The notes beneath the pieces were generated by a model. It made no database searches. It was not told where the DNA came from and saw only the letters and a list, made by a program, of their open reading frames with translations. From NCBI GenBank assembly GCA_036401335.1, contig DASWVC010000188.1, positions 1-21,479 on the forward strand: a DNA stretch of 21,479 bases. The letters are read 5' to 3'. Origin of the DNA: DASWVC01 sp036401335 (GTDB lineage Bacteria; Verrucomicrobiota; Verrucomicrobiia; Chthoniobacterales; JAFAMB01). Made by a program: the position numbers and the translations under genes. Within the stretch, counting starts at the first letter, position 1. Every line of letters starts with the position of its first letter. Of this stretch, positions 1-7,696 are shown in pieces.

Positions 1-472
1 GTTCAGGCCGTTGCGACTCGACCGGAGGCGCCGTCTCGCGGGTGGGCGTCTCGACCGGGGGAGCAACGGTCACGACCGGTGCGGGCGACCGTCCCTCAGG
101 AGACCATTCAGTCACTTTAGGCGGCTCAGCTACTTTCACGGGCGCATGGTTAACCACCGGTTCAGCTGCCGGCACTGATTCCGCCGCCGGCGCGGGCTCC
201 GTTTTCACGTGCGTTGAACTTACAACTTTTTCTGAAGACGTTGGCACTTCCTTTTCCAGCGGAAGGTCCTCCGTCACAGGGGCGGGCTTAACTTCCCCAT
301 TAAAATGGGTGAGATCATCGGCCCTGGCCGAAGCTTTGGTCCGTTTAACCGCGGTTCGTTTTACGGCGGGTTTTTTGCTCTTGGCCGCGACCGGTGAACG
401 TAGACGCCGCGGTTTTTTGGGAGTTTCCGTTCCTTCGCCAAGCAGCGTTGGCTGTTCGTTGGTATCCGCCAT
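1..472 (-). CDS. Lys/Pro/Ala-rich disordered N-terminus of an edge-truncated protein
   Basis: The frame is open from an ATG at 472 to the left edge, giving about 157 codons with no stop. The product begins MADTNEQPTLLGEGTETPKK. It continues with a basic stretch rich in Lys, Arg and Ala (residues about 18-50) and then a long Pro/Glu/Val-rich low-complexity segment. No folded domain is visible before the edge. A Shine-Dalgarno-like AAGGA lies just upstream of the ATG, and the gene starts 33 bases after the yebC stop on the same strand, so co-transcription is likely. Long basic N-terminal extensions of this kind occur in transcription termination factor Rho of Verrucomicrobia and Bacteroidetes, and also in IF-2 or RNase E/G-type proteins. 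Rho is only a guess. The opposite-strand frame at 42-611 is a shadow of this composition. Confidence 0.6.
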   Translation of the reverse strand, partial: MADTNEQPTLLGEGTETPKKPRRLRSPVAAKSKKPAVKRTAVKRTKASARADDLTHFNGEVKPAPVTEDLPLEKEVPTSSEKVVSSTHVKTEPAPAAESVPAAEPVVNHAPVKVAEPPKVTEWSPEGRSPAPVVTVAPPVETPTRETAPPVESQRPE

Positions 473-505
473 AACGTCCTTAATAAAAGCTATAAAAAGA
501 CCAGA

Positions 506-1258
506 TCAGTCCGACAATCTGGTTAGCAGGCTATCGGAAATGTCAAAATTGCTGTACACGTTTTGCACGTCGTCGTTGTCATCCAGAGCGTCACACAACC
601 GTAAGACTTGAGTGGCCACCGTTTCGCTCGTTACCGGCACGGTGTTGTCTGGAACAAACGTAAGTTTTTGCGATTCAATGCTGAGTCCCCGTTTCCGGAG
701 CGATTCACTCACTTGATAAAGACGGTCGTGCGAAGTCGTGACCACGTACAGGTCTTCATCTGCCGTCAGGTCCTCGGCCCCTGCTTCCAGCGCCAAGTCC
801 AGCAACTCCTCCTCAGCAACAACGGTCTGCCGGACAGCCACCTGTCCTTTACGCTTGAACATGTAGGAGACAGCCCCAGACGCAGCCAAGTTACCGTGGT
901 GTTTGCTAAAAATGCTTCGTATGTCTGCGGCGGTACGATTTTTGTTGTCCGTTGCCGCCTCCGCAATGATTGCAACACCCCCGGGCCCGTACCCCTCGTA
1001 CACCATTTCTTCGACGATCCCGCCCGAAATTTCGCCAGTGCCCTTTTTGATGGCACGATCGATGGTGTCATTGGGCATATTTTGCGCCCGGGCCGCCAGA
1101 ACCGCTGAGCGTAAACGCGGGTTCAGATCGGCGTCTCCGCCACCTACCCGGGCTGCCACCATCAGTTCTTTCGCAAATTTACTGAATACCTTACCTCGCT
1201 TGACATCGATGGCGCCTTTGAAGCGTTTTACCTTCGACCATTTACTGTGACCCGCCAT
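506..1258 (-). CDS. yebC: YebC/PmpR family regulatory protein
   Basis: The 250-residue product opens with MAGHSKWSKVKRFKG, the family's hallmark N-terminus. It continues with the conserved stretches VFSKFAKELMVAAR, MPNDTIDRAIKKGTGE, YEGYGPGGVAI and TDNKNRTAADIRSIFSKHHG. The length is normal for the family (about 240-250). The proteins are three-domain cytosolic factors. Some act as DNA-binding repressors, and more recently some members have been linked to relief of ribosome stalling. The canonical KH after the first helix is replaced by KR here. The start is fixed by the MAGHSKW motif, although no strong Shine-Dalgarno is visible upstream. The acidic C-terminus (DALDDNDDVQNVYSNFDI) is typical. 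Which of the two roles applies cannot be read from the sequence. Confidence 0.95.
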   Translation of the reverse strand: MAGHSKWSKVKRFKGAIDVKRGKVFSKFAKELMVAARVGGGDADLNPRLRSAVLAARAQNMPNDTIDRAIKKGTGEISGGIVEEMVYEGYGPGGVAIIAEAATDNKNRTAADIRSIFSKHHGNLAASGAVSYMFKRKGQVAVRQTVVAEEELLDLALEAGAEDLTADEDLYVVTTSHDRLYQVSESLRKRGLSIESQKLTFVPDNTVPVTSETVATQVLRLCDALDDNDDVQNVYSNFDISDSLLTRLSD

Positions 1259-1486
1259 AATGGCCCGTTACAATTCGGGGCAGTGAAGACAAAAAATGCC
1301 TATTCCAGTTTATAAAAACAGCGACGCAACCTGCGACCAAGAGGAGGAAGAGTCCGGCGAACCACCGATCAGCGCATCACCCAACGGTAACGCGAAATAA
1401 CCTCATCCACGTGCTTTTGTCAACTGCCTGGTATCGCTTTTGCGAAGATCTTACCGGCCCGGCTGGCCACGGCACGGCATGGCCCA

Positions 1487-1502
1487 GGCCTGGTTCCAGG
1501 CC
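1487..1502 (-). terminator. Possible 3' hairpin downstream of typA
   Basis: An inverted repeat GGCCTGG-TT-CCAGGCC lies 31-46 bases downstream of the typA stop on the transcribed strand. It is GC-rich but has no T-tract, so it is not a classical intrinsic terminator. It could be an RNA-stabilising stem. Nothing else recognisable lies in the 1259-1532 spacer between yebC and typA. Confidence 0.25.
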
Positions 1503-1532
1503 CGGAAAAGGCAAACCTGGCCAGTTAAAGCT

Positions 1533-3350
1533 TCAGCCGACCAGAACTTTGGAAGCCGCCCGTTTCCGAGCGTGAGAGTCAAGCAGCTTTTTACGAAGCC
1601 GGAGGTTTTTCGGCGTAACCTCGACGTATTCCTCTGAAGTGATGTACTCGAGCGAGCGCTCCAGGCTCATTTTCAGCGCGGGTGCGAGCTGGATGCCTTT
1701 GCCGTCCCCCTGGCTGCGCATGTTGGTGAGGTGCTTTGCCTTGCAGGGATTGACGGTGAGGTCATCCGGGCGTGAATTTTCCCCGACGATCATCCCCTCG
1801 TAAACGTCTTCCTGGGGCCCGATGAAAAGCCGACCCCGCTCCTGTACATTGTTCAAGGCATAAGCCGTTGAGATGCCGCTCTCCATGGCCACCAGGACCC
1901 CGTTGTTCCGGCTGGAAATGTCACCTTTAAACGGTCCGTACTCTTTGAACAGGTGGCTCATCGACCCCAACCCACGCGTGAGGTTAACCAAATCGCTCTC
2001 AAACCCGATCAGGCCCCGCGTCGGGATGACGCCCTCAACGAGGACACTGGCATGCTGGTGGTCCATGCTGACGATCTCGGCTTTTCGACCGGCCAACGAT
2101 TGCAGGATGTCCCCCAGGTTGTCATGGGGCACATCCACATAAAGGGTTTCATACGGTTCGAGAAGCTCTCCCGCAGCCCCCTTTTTAAAGATCACCTCCG
2201 GGCGCGACACCAGGAGTTCAAAACCTTCGCGCCGCATCTGTTCGACCAGAATGGCGATTTGCATCTCGCCGCGGGCACTCAATGTGAACACGCCGGCAGT
2301 CTCGGATTCTTCAAACTGCAGCGAGACGTTCGTACGGGTTTCACGGACAAGCCGTTCCCGAATGTGCCGGGCCGTGAGGAATTTACCCTCCCGGCCCACG
2401 AGCGGCGAATCGTTCACCACAAAATTCATCTGGATCGTCGGCGGATCGATGTGCGCGAAATCCAGGGCCGGACGTTCTTCGAGGTCCGTGATCGTTTCAC
2501 CAATAGAGATTTCTTCAAACCCCGCCAGACCGATGATGTCGCCGGCACCGGCGCATTTGATTTCGACCCGCTCAAGTCCCTGATGACCGAAAAGGGCGGT
2601 CACATTGGTGCGCTCCCGCCGCCCGTCGGCATGAATCAGCACCACGGAGTCGCCCACGCACACCCGTCCACTGGTCACGCGGCCAAAAGCCAGGCGCCCG
2701 AGGTAATCGCTGTAGTCCAGGTTCGACACCAGCAGTTGGAAATAAGCCTGGGCCGCCTTCGGTGGAGGCGGAATGTGCTTGATGATCGCCTCGTACAACG
2801 GCTCCATGGTGTCGTTCGTCTCGTGGATTTCACGAACGGCAAAGCCTTCTTTGGCGCTGGCGTAAATAACCGGAAAATCGAGCTGTTCATCGTTTGCGTT
2901 CAGCTCGATGAAAAGGTCGAAAACCATGTCGAGCACCTTGTGCGGACGCGCGTTTTCACGGTCAATCTTGTTGATGACCACGATGGGCTTGGCATTCTCC
3001 TGCAACGCTTTCCGCAGAACAAACTTGGTTTGCGCCTGTGGCCCGTCGTGGGAATCCACCACCAGCAGAACGCCGTCCACCATCTTCATGATACGCTCAA
3101 CCTCGCCGCCGAAATCGGCGTGACCCGGCGTGTCCACGATGTTGATGTGGTAATCCTTGTAACGAAACGCTGCGTTCTTCGCCTTGATGGTGATGCCCTT
3201 TTCACGTTCCAAATCCATGGAATCCATCACCCGTTCCTCGACTTTCTGGTTGGCCCGGAAGGTCCCGGATTGACGGAGCAGCTGATCGACCAAAGTGGTC
3301 TTCCCATGATCAACGTGAGCAATGATGGCAATATTGCGGATGTGGTCCAT
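1533..3350 (-). CDS. typA: Ribosome-associated GTPase TypA/BipA
   Basis: This is a translational GTPase of the EF-G/LepA superfamily that binds ribosomes and supports assembly and growth under stress, for example cold. From the ATG at 3350 the protein is 605 residues, the usual TypA length. GTPase motifs are all intact: P-loop AHVDHGKT (11-18), switch I EREKGITI (48-55), DTPGH (73-77), NKID (127-130) and SAKEG (165-169). The TypA-specific C-terminal region is present, with RGLIGFESD, GPFKGDI, NVQERGRLFIGPQEDVYEG, TNMRSQGDGKG and the basic tail RLRKKLLDSHARKRA. The frame stays open to an upstream ATG at 3473 (646 residues). The extra 41 residues are unlike any TypA N-terminus, whereas MDHIRNIAIIAHVDHGKT is the normal beginning, so 3350 is preferred. 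Neither start has a clear Shine-Dalgarno. Confidence 0.96.
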   Translation of the reverse strand: MDHIRNIAIIAHVDHGKTTLVDQLLRQSGTFRANQKVEERVMDSMDLEREKGITIKAKNAAFRYKDYHINIVDTPGHADFGGEVERIMKMVDGVLLVVDSHDGPQAQTKFVLRKALQENAKPIVVINKIDRENARPHKVLDMVFDLFIELNANDEQLDFPVIYASAKEGFAVREIHETNDTMEPLYEAIIKHIPPPPKAAQAYFQLLVSNLDYSDYLGRLAFGRVTSGRVCVGDSVVLIHADGRRERTNVTALFGHQGLERVEIKCAGAGDIIGLAGFEEISIGETITDLEERPALDFAHIDPPTIQMNFVVNDSPLVGREGKFLTARHIRERLVRETRTNVSLQFEESETAGVFTLSARGEMQIAILVEQMRREGFELLVSRPEVIFKKGAAGELLEPYETLYVDVPHDNLGDILQSLAGRKAEIVSMDHQHASVLVEGVIPTRGLIGFESDLVNLTRGLGSMSHLFKEYGPFKGDISSRNNGVLVAMESGISTAYALNNVQERGRLFIGPQEDVYEGMIVGENSRPDDLTVNPCKAKHLTNMRSQGDGKGIQLAPALKMSLERSLEYITSEEYVEVTPKNLRLRKKLLDSHARKRAASKVLVG

Positions 3351-3668
3351 AACCCAAAATGGCGAGCCGGAAAGATGGCCGTTCCTCCCGATCTCGTCAA
3401 CGGACATTGCGGGCGGGGGCCCGACAGCGCCTGGCAGCGAGTAATTAGAGGTTTGCAATCCGGACCTCACCATACGTTAACTTCGGCCGTTTTGGATCCA
3501 GCGTAGAAGAAATTGTATCAGTAAGGTCTGTTGTAGAAGCAATAATATTTGTATGAAGGGCACCCTGCCAGATCGTTCCCGTGCATGGAAACCGCAGCTG
3601 GCGCGCCGGCGTGGTGCCGTGGCCGGCAGTGCTCGCGGACACGTCAGGTCCGGTGGAGATTGGCACGC
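3351..3668. other. Divergent spacer between typA and the phosphoesterase gene
   Basis: This 318-base spacer separates the preferred starts of two divergently transcribed genes. Positions about 3505-3555 are distinctly AT-richer than their surroundings and are the natural place for promoters. I see no small gene or RNA here. In-frame extensions of both flanking genes run into it but look non-coding. Confidence 0.5.
3512..3542 (-). promoter_or_regulatory. Candidate typA promoter
   Basis: On the minus strand TTGCTT (3542-3537) is followed after 19 bases by TACAAT (3517-3512). The latter is preceded by TG in extended -10 fashion (TGATACAAT). The spacer is longer than the optimal 17. It would give a 5' leader of about 155 bases to the preferred typA start. 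This is a sequence match only. Confidence 0.3.
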
Positions 3669-4541
3669 GTGAAAGTGCTGTTCACAGCCGATCTTCACCT
3701 CGTCCCGGCGACCCGCACCCGCACCCTGGGCGTTGTGCGCAGCTGGGTGGACACTTACCAGCCGGACGCCTTGGTCGTTGCGGGCGACACGGCGAGCGCT
3801 GCGCAAGCGGATGGGGCGCTGGGCGCGATCCGGGCCACCTTTCCCGAAGGGCCCGTTGCCATTTGCCTGGGCAACCACGATTTCTGGCTGAACGACGACG
3901 CCCGGCCACGGTGCCGCGACCTGGACGACGTCGTCGATGCGTTCTGGGTGCCGGCGGCCCGCGCCCACAACATCACCTTGCTTGACCGGACCAACCTGGA
4001 GCTGCCCAGCCTCACCCTGGCGGGAGCGTACGGGCACTACGACTTTGGCTTTGCGGTTCCCGGCCTCACCTACGGTGATGAAGTGATTTCTTCGGAAGAT
4101 TACCTGCGCGGCTACTGCCGCAGCGTCCTGCCCCTCCGCTGGCGTGATTTTCAGCTGATGCCCGCCGACCTTGACCCGTGGGCCGTGGCCGCCCATGAAG
4201 TCGGCGCGGCGGAGAAACGCCTGCTTGCCGGCGGAAACCGCCCCACCCTTTTTGTAACCCATACCCCTCCGGTTCGGGAGCTGCTCGGCATACGCCCGCT
4301 GGGCCCGGCTCCCGTTTCGCCGCCGCCCCTGGCGTTTTTCAGGGCGTACCTCGGCAATCAAAGCATGGGTGAAATGCTGCAGCGCCACCGGCAACGGCTC
4401 GCCGGCATGGTTTGCGGCCACACCCACCGGCCAGCGGGACCACTTTACTGGCAAGGCATCCCGGCCATCAACATCGGTTCCGACTACGGCGCTCCGCGCG
4501 CCGCCCTGTACCTTGAGGGCTGTTTTTCCCGAGTCCCGTGA
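3669..4541 (+). CDS. Calcineurin-like metallophosphoesterase
   Basis: This is a single-domain metallophosphoesterase of the calcineurin-like superfamily, presumably binuclear and cytosolic. From the GTG at 3669 (290 residues) the metal-ligand motifs appear in order: ADLH (D8, H10), GDT (D40), GNHD (N69, H70), THTPP (H198) and CGHTHRP (H251, H253). The frame is open back to 3549, but the additional 40 residues are Arg/Cys/Trp-rich and precede the first beta strand VKVLFTADLH, so the GTG is preferred. A GGTGGAG sits about 12 bases upstream of it. The long insert between GNHD and THTPP (FWVPAARAHNI to HEVGAAEKRLL) would set substrate choice. The substrate, whether nucleotide, phospholipid or nucleic acid, cannot be inferred. 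Confidence 0.88.
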   Translation: MKVLFTADLHLVPATRTRTLGVVRSWVDTYQPDALVVAGDTASAAQADGALGAIRATFPEGPVAICLGNHDFWLNDDARPRCRDLDDVVDAFWVPAARAHNITLLDRTNLELPSLTLAGAYGHYDFGFAVPGLTYGDEVISSEDYLRGYCRSVLPLRWRDFQLMPADLDPWAVAAHEVGAAEKRLLAGGNRPTLFVTHTPPVRELLGIRPLGPAPVSPPPLAFFRAYLGNQSMGEMLQRHRQRLAGMVCGHTHRPAGPLYWQGIPAINIGSDYGAPRAALYLEGCFSRVP

Positions 4542-4634
4542 TGCGCTCACTTCCTCGCGTTTCGCGATCGTGGTTCGCGAAACGTCAGCTTAGCGGTACG
4601 GTAGACAACCAGCGGGCGCGATGCCCCTGGTTTT

Positions 4635-5129
4635 ATGACTGGTTTCCCGCGCTCTCCCGAACACCTGCACCTTCTCCTGAATCACCTGCCCTTAACGGGG
4701 CTGGCGATTGCCAACCTTGGTTTGCTCATGGGCCTGGTTTTCCGGAGCCGCGCGGCACAGGTGTGCACGCTTTGGCTAGTCCTCCTCTGCGCAGGATCGG
4801 CGTGGCCAGTTTACCTGACCGGGAAAGCGGGTTACCGGGACATCCGCCGGATCGCGGATGAGCCCGGGATGGACTACCTGGACGAACACCTCGACCGGGC
4901 CGACCGGTTTACCCTGGCTTACGCGCCGGCCGCGGTTCTGGCGTTGGCGGGTCTGGCCTTGCCGCATTTCTGGCCCAAAAGCAGGACCCTGCTTGCCTTG
5001 CTGGCATTCCTGGGATCGACCGTCGCCCTTGCGGCCGGCACCTACATCGCTGAAGCCGGCGGCAAGGTTCGGCACCTCGAAATCCGGCCTAAACCGTCCG
5101 ATGCACCCGAAGTGCAGCCATCGGATTAA
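4635..5129 (+). CDS. Four-helix DUF2231-like membrane protein
   Basis: The 164-residue product has four predicted membrane helices (about 16-36, 40-62, 93-112 and 117-138). It opens with a conserved-looking HLHLLLNHLPLTG segment, where the NH(L/F)P signature resembles the start of DUF2231-type membrane proteins. A second family-like patch is TGKAGY (62-67), followed by an acidic/His loop DEHLDRADR between helices 2 and 3. The C-terminal 25 residues are hydrophilic. It follows the phosphoesterase gene by 93 bases on the same strand and ends 27 bases from the convergent glycosylase gene. Membrane topology is clear. The biochemical function of the family is not established, and none is assigned here. 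No good Shine-Dalgarno precedes the ATG. Confidence 0.75.
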   Translation: MTGFPRSPEHLHLLLNHLPLTGLAIANLGLLMGLVFRSRAAQVCTLWLVLLCAGSAWPVYLTGKAGYRDIRRIADEPGMDYLDEHLDRADRFTLAYAPAAVLALAGLALPHFWPKSRTLLALLAFLGSTVALAAGTYIAEAGGKVRHLEIRPKPSDAPEVQPSD

Positions 5130-5156
5130 ACCTCCTTCCAGGCCGGAAGTCCGGGC

Positions 5157-5975
5157 TTACCCGGTCTCCCCGTTGGCCGGTTGGCAGCGGGGGCACCAGC
5201 AGGTGGTCCGTCCCCCAACCTCGGCCCGGTCCAACCCGGTGCCGCACCGGGGACAGCGCCCCCCTTTCGCCCAGCGGTGTGCGAAGAGCCACGTGTCCGG
5301 GTATTCCCAATCGTCGTTAACCACGGTCACTGCCCGGCGGCAGACCAGGCGGGTGGTGCGCCAGAGGGTTTGAACGCCTGAAGCATCGAGTTCGCCCGCC
5401 AGCCGTTTCGGATGCAGCCGGGCGCGCCAAAGGATTTCGTCGGCCATCCAGTTGCCAATGCCGGGAAACCGCTCCTGCATCAAGAGGAGCGCTTTCAGGG
5501 GAGTCCTTTTCCGTCGCGCGAGAAACCGGCTGACCTCGGCAGCGGTAAATTTCCGGTCCAGAATGGAAGGAGGCAGCCGCAGCCACCACGGCGGGCAAGG
5601 GGGACCGGCGTGAAACTGAACGCGCCCGAAATAACGCGTGTCGCTGAAAACCAACCATCGACCATTTAGACGCAACGCGAAGTAATCGTGTTTGGCTGGC
5701 AGAAAGGGAGCCGGCGCGACACGCAACCGACCTGCCATCCCGAGGTGAATGCCTACCCAACGATCACCGGCGTCCCCAAAGCGAAACGCCATTTGTTTGC
5801 CCTTCGCCGCGGAAGCGACAAACGGTTGACGAAGTAATTCCCGGGCCATTGCGTTCGCGTTGGTTCCCCGAAAAATCCGGATTTCGGGTCGGCGAAGCAT
5901 GACTTCTTCGACTTGGTGACCAAGGCCGACGTCCCACGAGCGACGGCTGTGTTCGACTTCGGCGAGCTCAGGCAC
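5157..5975 (-). CDS. mutM: Fpg/MutM-family DNA glycosylase-AP lyase
   Basis: This is a base-excision repair enzyme removing oxidised purines or pyrimidines, with a proline nucleophile. The GTG at 5975 is chosen because it places the catalytic Pro at position 2, followed by Glu3 (PELAEVE). The frame extends to an ATG at 6029, but that start would bury Pro2 behind 18 residues and destroy the active site. Other landmarks are AKGKQMAF, with the beta-hairpin lysine (K60, equivalent to K57 of E. coli Fpg). The helix-two-turn-helix follows (ERFPGIGNWMADEILWRARLHP). The C-terminal zinc finger is C-x2-C-x16-C-x2-C (CPRC...CPRC), with the GRTT arginine that contacts DNA. Length is 272 residues, normal for the family. 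PELAEVE rather than PELPEVE, and the absence of the usual LLDQ before the H2TH, suggest a divergent subfamily, so the lesion preference (Fpg- or Nei-like) is uncertain. Confidence 0.92.
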   Translation of the reverse strand: MPELAEVEHSRRSWDVGLGHQVEEVMLRRPEIRIFRGTNANAMARELLRQPFVASAAKGKQMAFRFGDAGDRWVGIHLGMAGRLRVAPAPFLPAKHDYFALRLNGRWLVFSDTRYFGRVQFHAGPPCPPWWLRLPPSILDRKFTAAEVSRFLARRKRTPLKALLLMQERFPGIGNWMADEILWRARLHPKRLAGELDASGVQTLWRTTRLVCRRAVTVVNDDWEYPDTWLFAHRWAKGGRCPRCGTGLDRAEVGGRTTCWCPRCQPANGETG

Positions 5976-6112
5976 AGTGGGCGAAATAGACCCGAAGCGC
6001 AGGCTGCCGCAACGAGAAACGCGGTGCATGCCAGGAACGCCGACGGGGAAAAGGCGGAATTACCCTATTAACCACGTATGGATTTGCTTCGCCGGACGCA
6101 CCTGGTTATCGT

Positions 6113-6702
6113 GTGTCGATGTCGCTTTCCCTTAGCGCCGGCCGCCCTTGTGACGTTGCCGTGATCGGGGCCGGCTTCTCCGGCACGCTTCTCGCCATCC
6201 AACTTGCCCGGCAGTCCGACGGCAACCTGACGTTGGCGCTCATTGAAAAGCGGGACAGGTTTGCGCGAGGAGACGCGGGTTCGACACGCCCGTCTGGATT
6301 GACCACGGCGACACCCTTGAGGTGGAATTCCAGGAACATGGCAAAGGGTCATTGAGCTGCCTCAGGGTTGCCTATGTGGTTAACTGTACGGGACCGGAGT
6401 GCAACTACCACAAGTTGAAAGATCCGCTCGTGCAGCAGCTATTCTACCGCGGCCTGATTACCCCCGACCCGTTGTTCTTGGGCATTGAAGTTGGTGCGGG
6501 CGGCATCGTGTACAATGTGTACGGGGAGCGGGTACGAAACCTTTACACGCTCGGAAGCCCCCAGAAAGGCCGACTGCTTGAAACGACCGCGGTGCCCGAA
6601 TTACGGGTGCAGGCATGGGAACTTGCCCGGCGCATTTGCAACGAATGGCAAGCGGCAGAGGCGACCGCGCCGGTCGGCGCCCAGACCGCTTACGAAATTT
6701 AG
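6113..6702 (+). pseudogene. Internally deleted FAD/NAD(P)-binding protein (COG4529-like) remnant
   Basis: Two adjacent frames encode the two ends of one protein family. In the first (from GTG 6113) there is a Rossmann dinucleotide-binding start, CDVAVIGAGFSGTLLAIQLA, and then LALIEKRDRFARG, after which the reading becomes meaningless and stops at 6355. In the second frame, from about 6280 to 6702, lie DTLEVEFQ, VVNCTGPE, PLVQQLFYRGLITPDPLFLGIEV, LYTLGSPQKGRLLETTAVPELRVQAWELA. This is the C-terminal end of the same FAD/NAD(P)-binding family, whose intact members are roughly 450-480 residues. The join lies near 6265-6280. About 270 codons are missing and the frame is broken. The gene is therefore a decayed copy or an assembly collapse. 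Neither fragment should be functional: the middle, including most of the substrate domain, is gone. Confidence 0.8.
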
Positions 6703-6741
6703 CGCCAAGTCCCGTGACATTCAGGTTTCCCCACAGGGTTA

Positions 6742-7680
6742 TTATTTAAAATAAAGGCGCTGGTGTTTCACGTCGATCACGCCGTGCCGGCTGAACAGAA
6801 AATCCGCACCGATTAACCCGCCAAAAGGAAACTGCAGATCTTCAGGGCCATCGGGCAGTGCGGTGACGCCGACCAGGGTCGGACCGAGCTGGTACCGGCC
6901 AAGCTGCAAGCCCGGCGTCAAGCCTAAACCGACCGGCTTTTCTTTCGCGTGGATGCCTTTTGCGTTAACGGTCGTGCCCAAGACGGCCACGCCATTCTGG
7001 GCGGCCACCCGCAGCGGGATCAAGGTAGCAAAACCGCCCGTGTCGACCACGAAACTGTAATGATGAGTGCCAAGGGTGCCTTCCACTTCAAGGGCGCCGG
7101 AGCGGGCGATGCGGAGGGGAATCATCTTGTAGCGTTGGTCGTGCACGAACCGAAGCACGTCCCGGGAGGCATCTTCGTTTACCTGCAGGTAAATGCGTTG
7201 CTTGCCGCAGTCGATCACCGCCCCAAAGCGCTGCAGAATGTCGAGCCCGATGATTCCGTCCATGGGCACATAGTTTCCGGTTTCGCGCAGCCTTCCCCGG
7301 AACTCTTTCAGGTCAATGAGGGCAACGGGGCCGGAACCCAAATTGGTCAAACCGACCTGTAAAGCATCCACGTGCGCCACTGGCACCGTCCGGTTGTTCA
7401 CGTCAATCTGGCGCGGAAGCTGGACGGCTCCGCCGCGAAACTGCAAACCCAGCGCCTTGGCTTTGGCCGAATCCACGATCGTCAGGGCGGCGCCGGTGTC
7501 GACGGCAAACCAGGCCGGCCGCTGGTTGATGTGGACCGGAGCAAACAGGTGATTGCCGGTGCTGCGGCTCAACGCCGTGCCGGCAGTTTCCTGGTTCCCT
7601 GAAGCACCGGGGCAGACCGCGAGCAAAATGACCGCCCCAAGAAGCAAGGCGTAGCCTGGACCGAACACGACCCTTTCCAT
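6742..7680 (-). CDS. Secreted two-lobe retropepsin-like aspartic protease
   Basis: This is a 312-residue aspartyl protease family protein with an N-terminal signal sequence (ALLLGAVILLAVCPGASG, residues 11-28) and hence a periplasmic or extracellular location. Two D-T-G active-site motifs are present, FAVDTGAAL (D61) and FVVDTGGFA (D213). Each is followed later by a hydrophobic-hydrophobic-Gly element (DGIIGLDIL near 141-149 and GGLIGADFL near the C-terminus). The chain therefore carries both halves of the active site, as a tandem retropepsin fold or pepsin-like pair. The ATG at 7680 is chosen because an AGAAAGG Shine-Dalgarno precedes it. ATG 7698 is an alternative, and the open frame back to 8031 merely mirrors the TPR gene. 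It diverges from that gene with 16 bases between starts. The substrate is unknown. Confidence 0.85.
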   Translation of the reverse strand: MERVVFGPGYALLLGAVILLAVCPGASGNQETAGTALSRSTGNHLFAPVHINQRPAWFAVDTGAALTIVDSAKAKALGLQFRGGAVQLPRQIDVNNRTVPVAHVDALQVGLTNLGSGPVALIDLKEFRGRLRETGNYVPMDGIIGLDILQRFGAVIDCGKQRIYLQVNEDASRDVLRFVHDQRYKMIPLRIARSGALEVEGTLGTHHYSFVVDTGGFATLIPLRVAAQNGVAVLGTTVNAKGIHAKEKPVGLGLTPGLQLGRYQLGPTLVGVTALPDGPEDLQFPFGGLIGADFLFSRHGVIDVKHQRLYFK

Positions 7681-7696
7681 AAACGCCTTTCTGAGC

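Noticed and set aside
42..611. 189-codon Ser/Thr/Gly-rich frame on the plus strand
   Set aside because: It is the complement of the Lys/Pro-rich edge gene and of the end of yebC. The composition is a by-product of those genes.
1953..3506. Long 517-codon open frame on the plus strand
   Set aside because: It lies antisense to typA, whose motifs are unmistakable. The product is His/Asp/Arg-rich without any family feature.
3477..4550. 357-codon open frame on the minus strand
   Set aside because: It mirrors the phosphoesterase gene, which has all metal-binding motifs on the plus strand. The minus product is low-complexity Arg/Gly/Ala.
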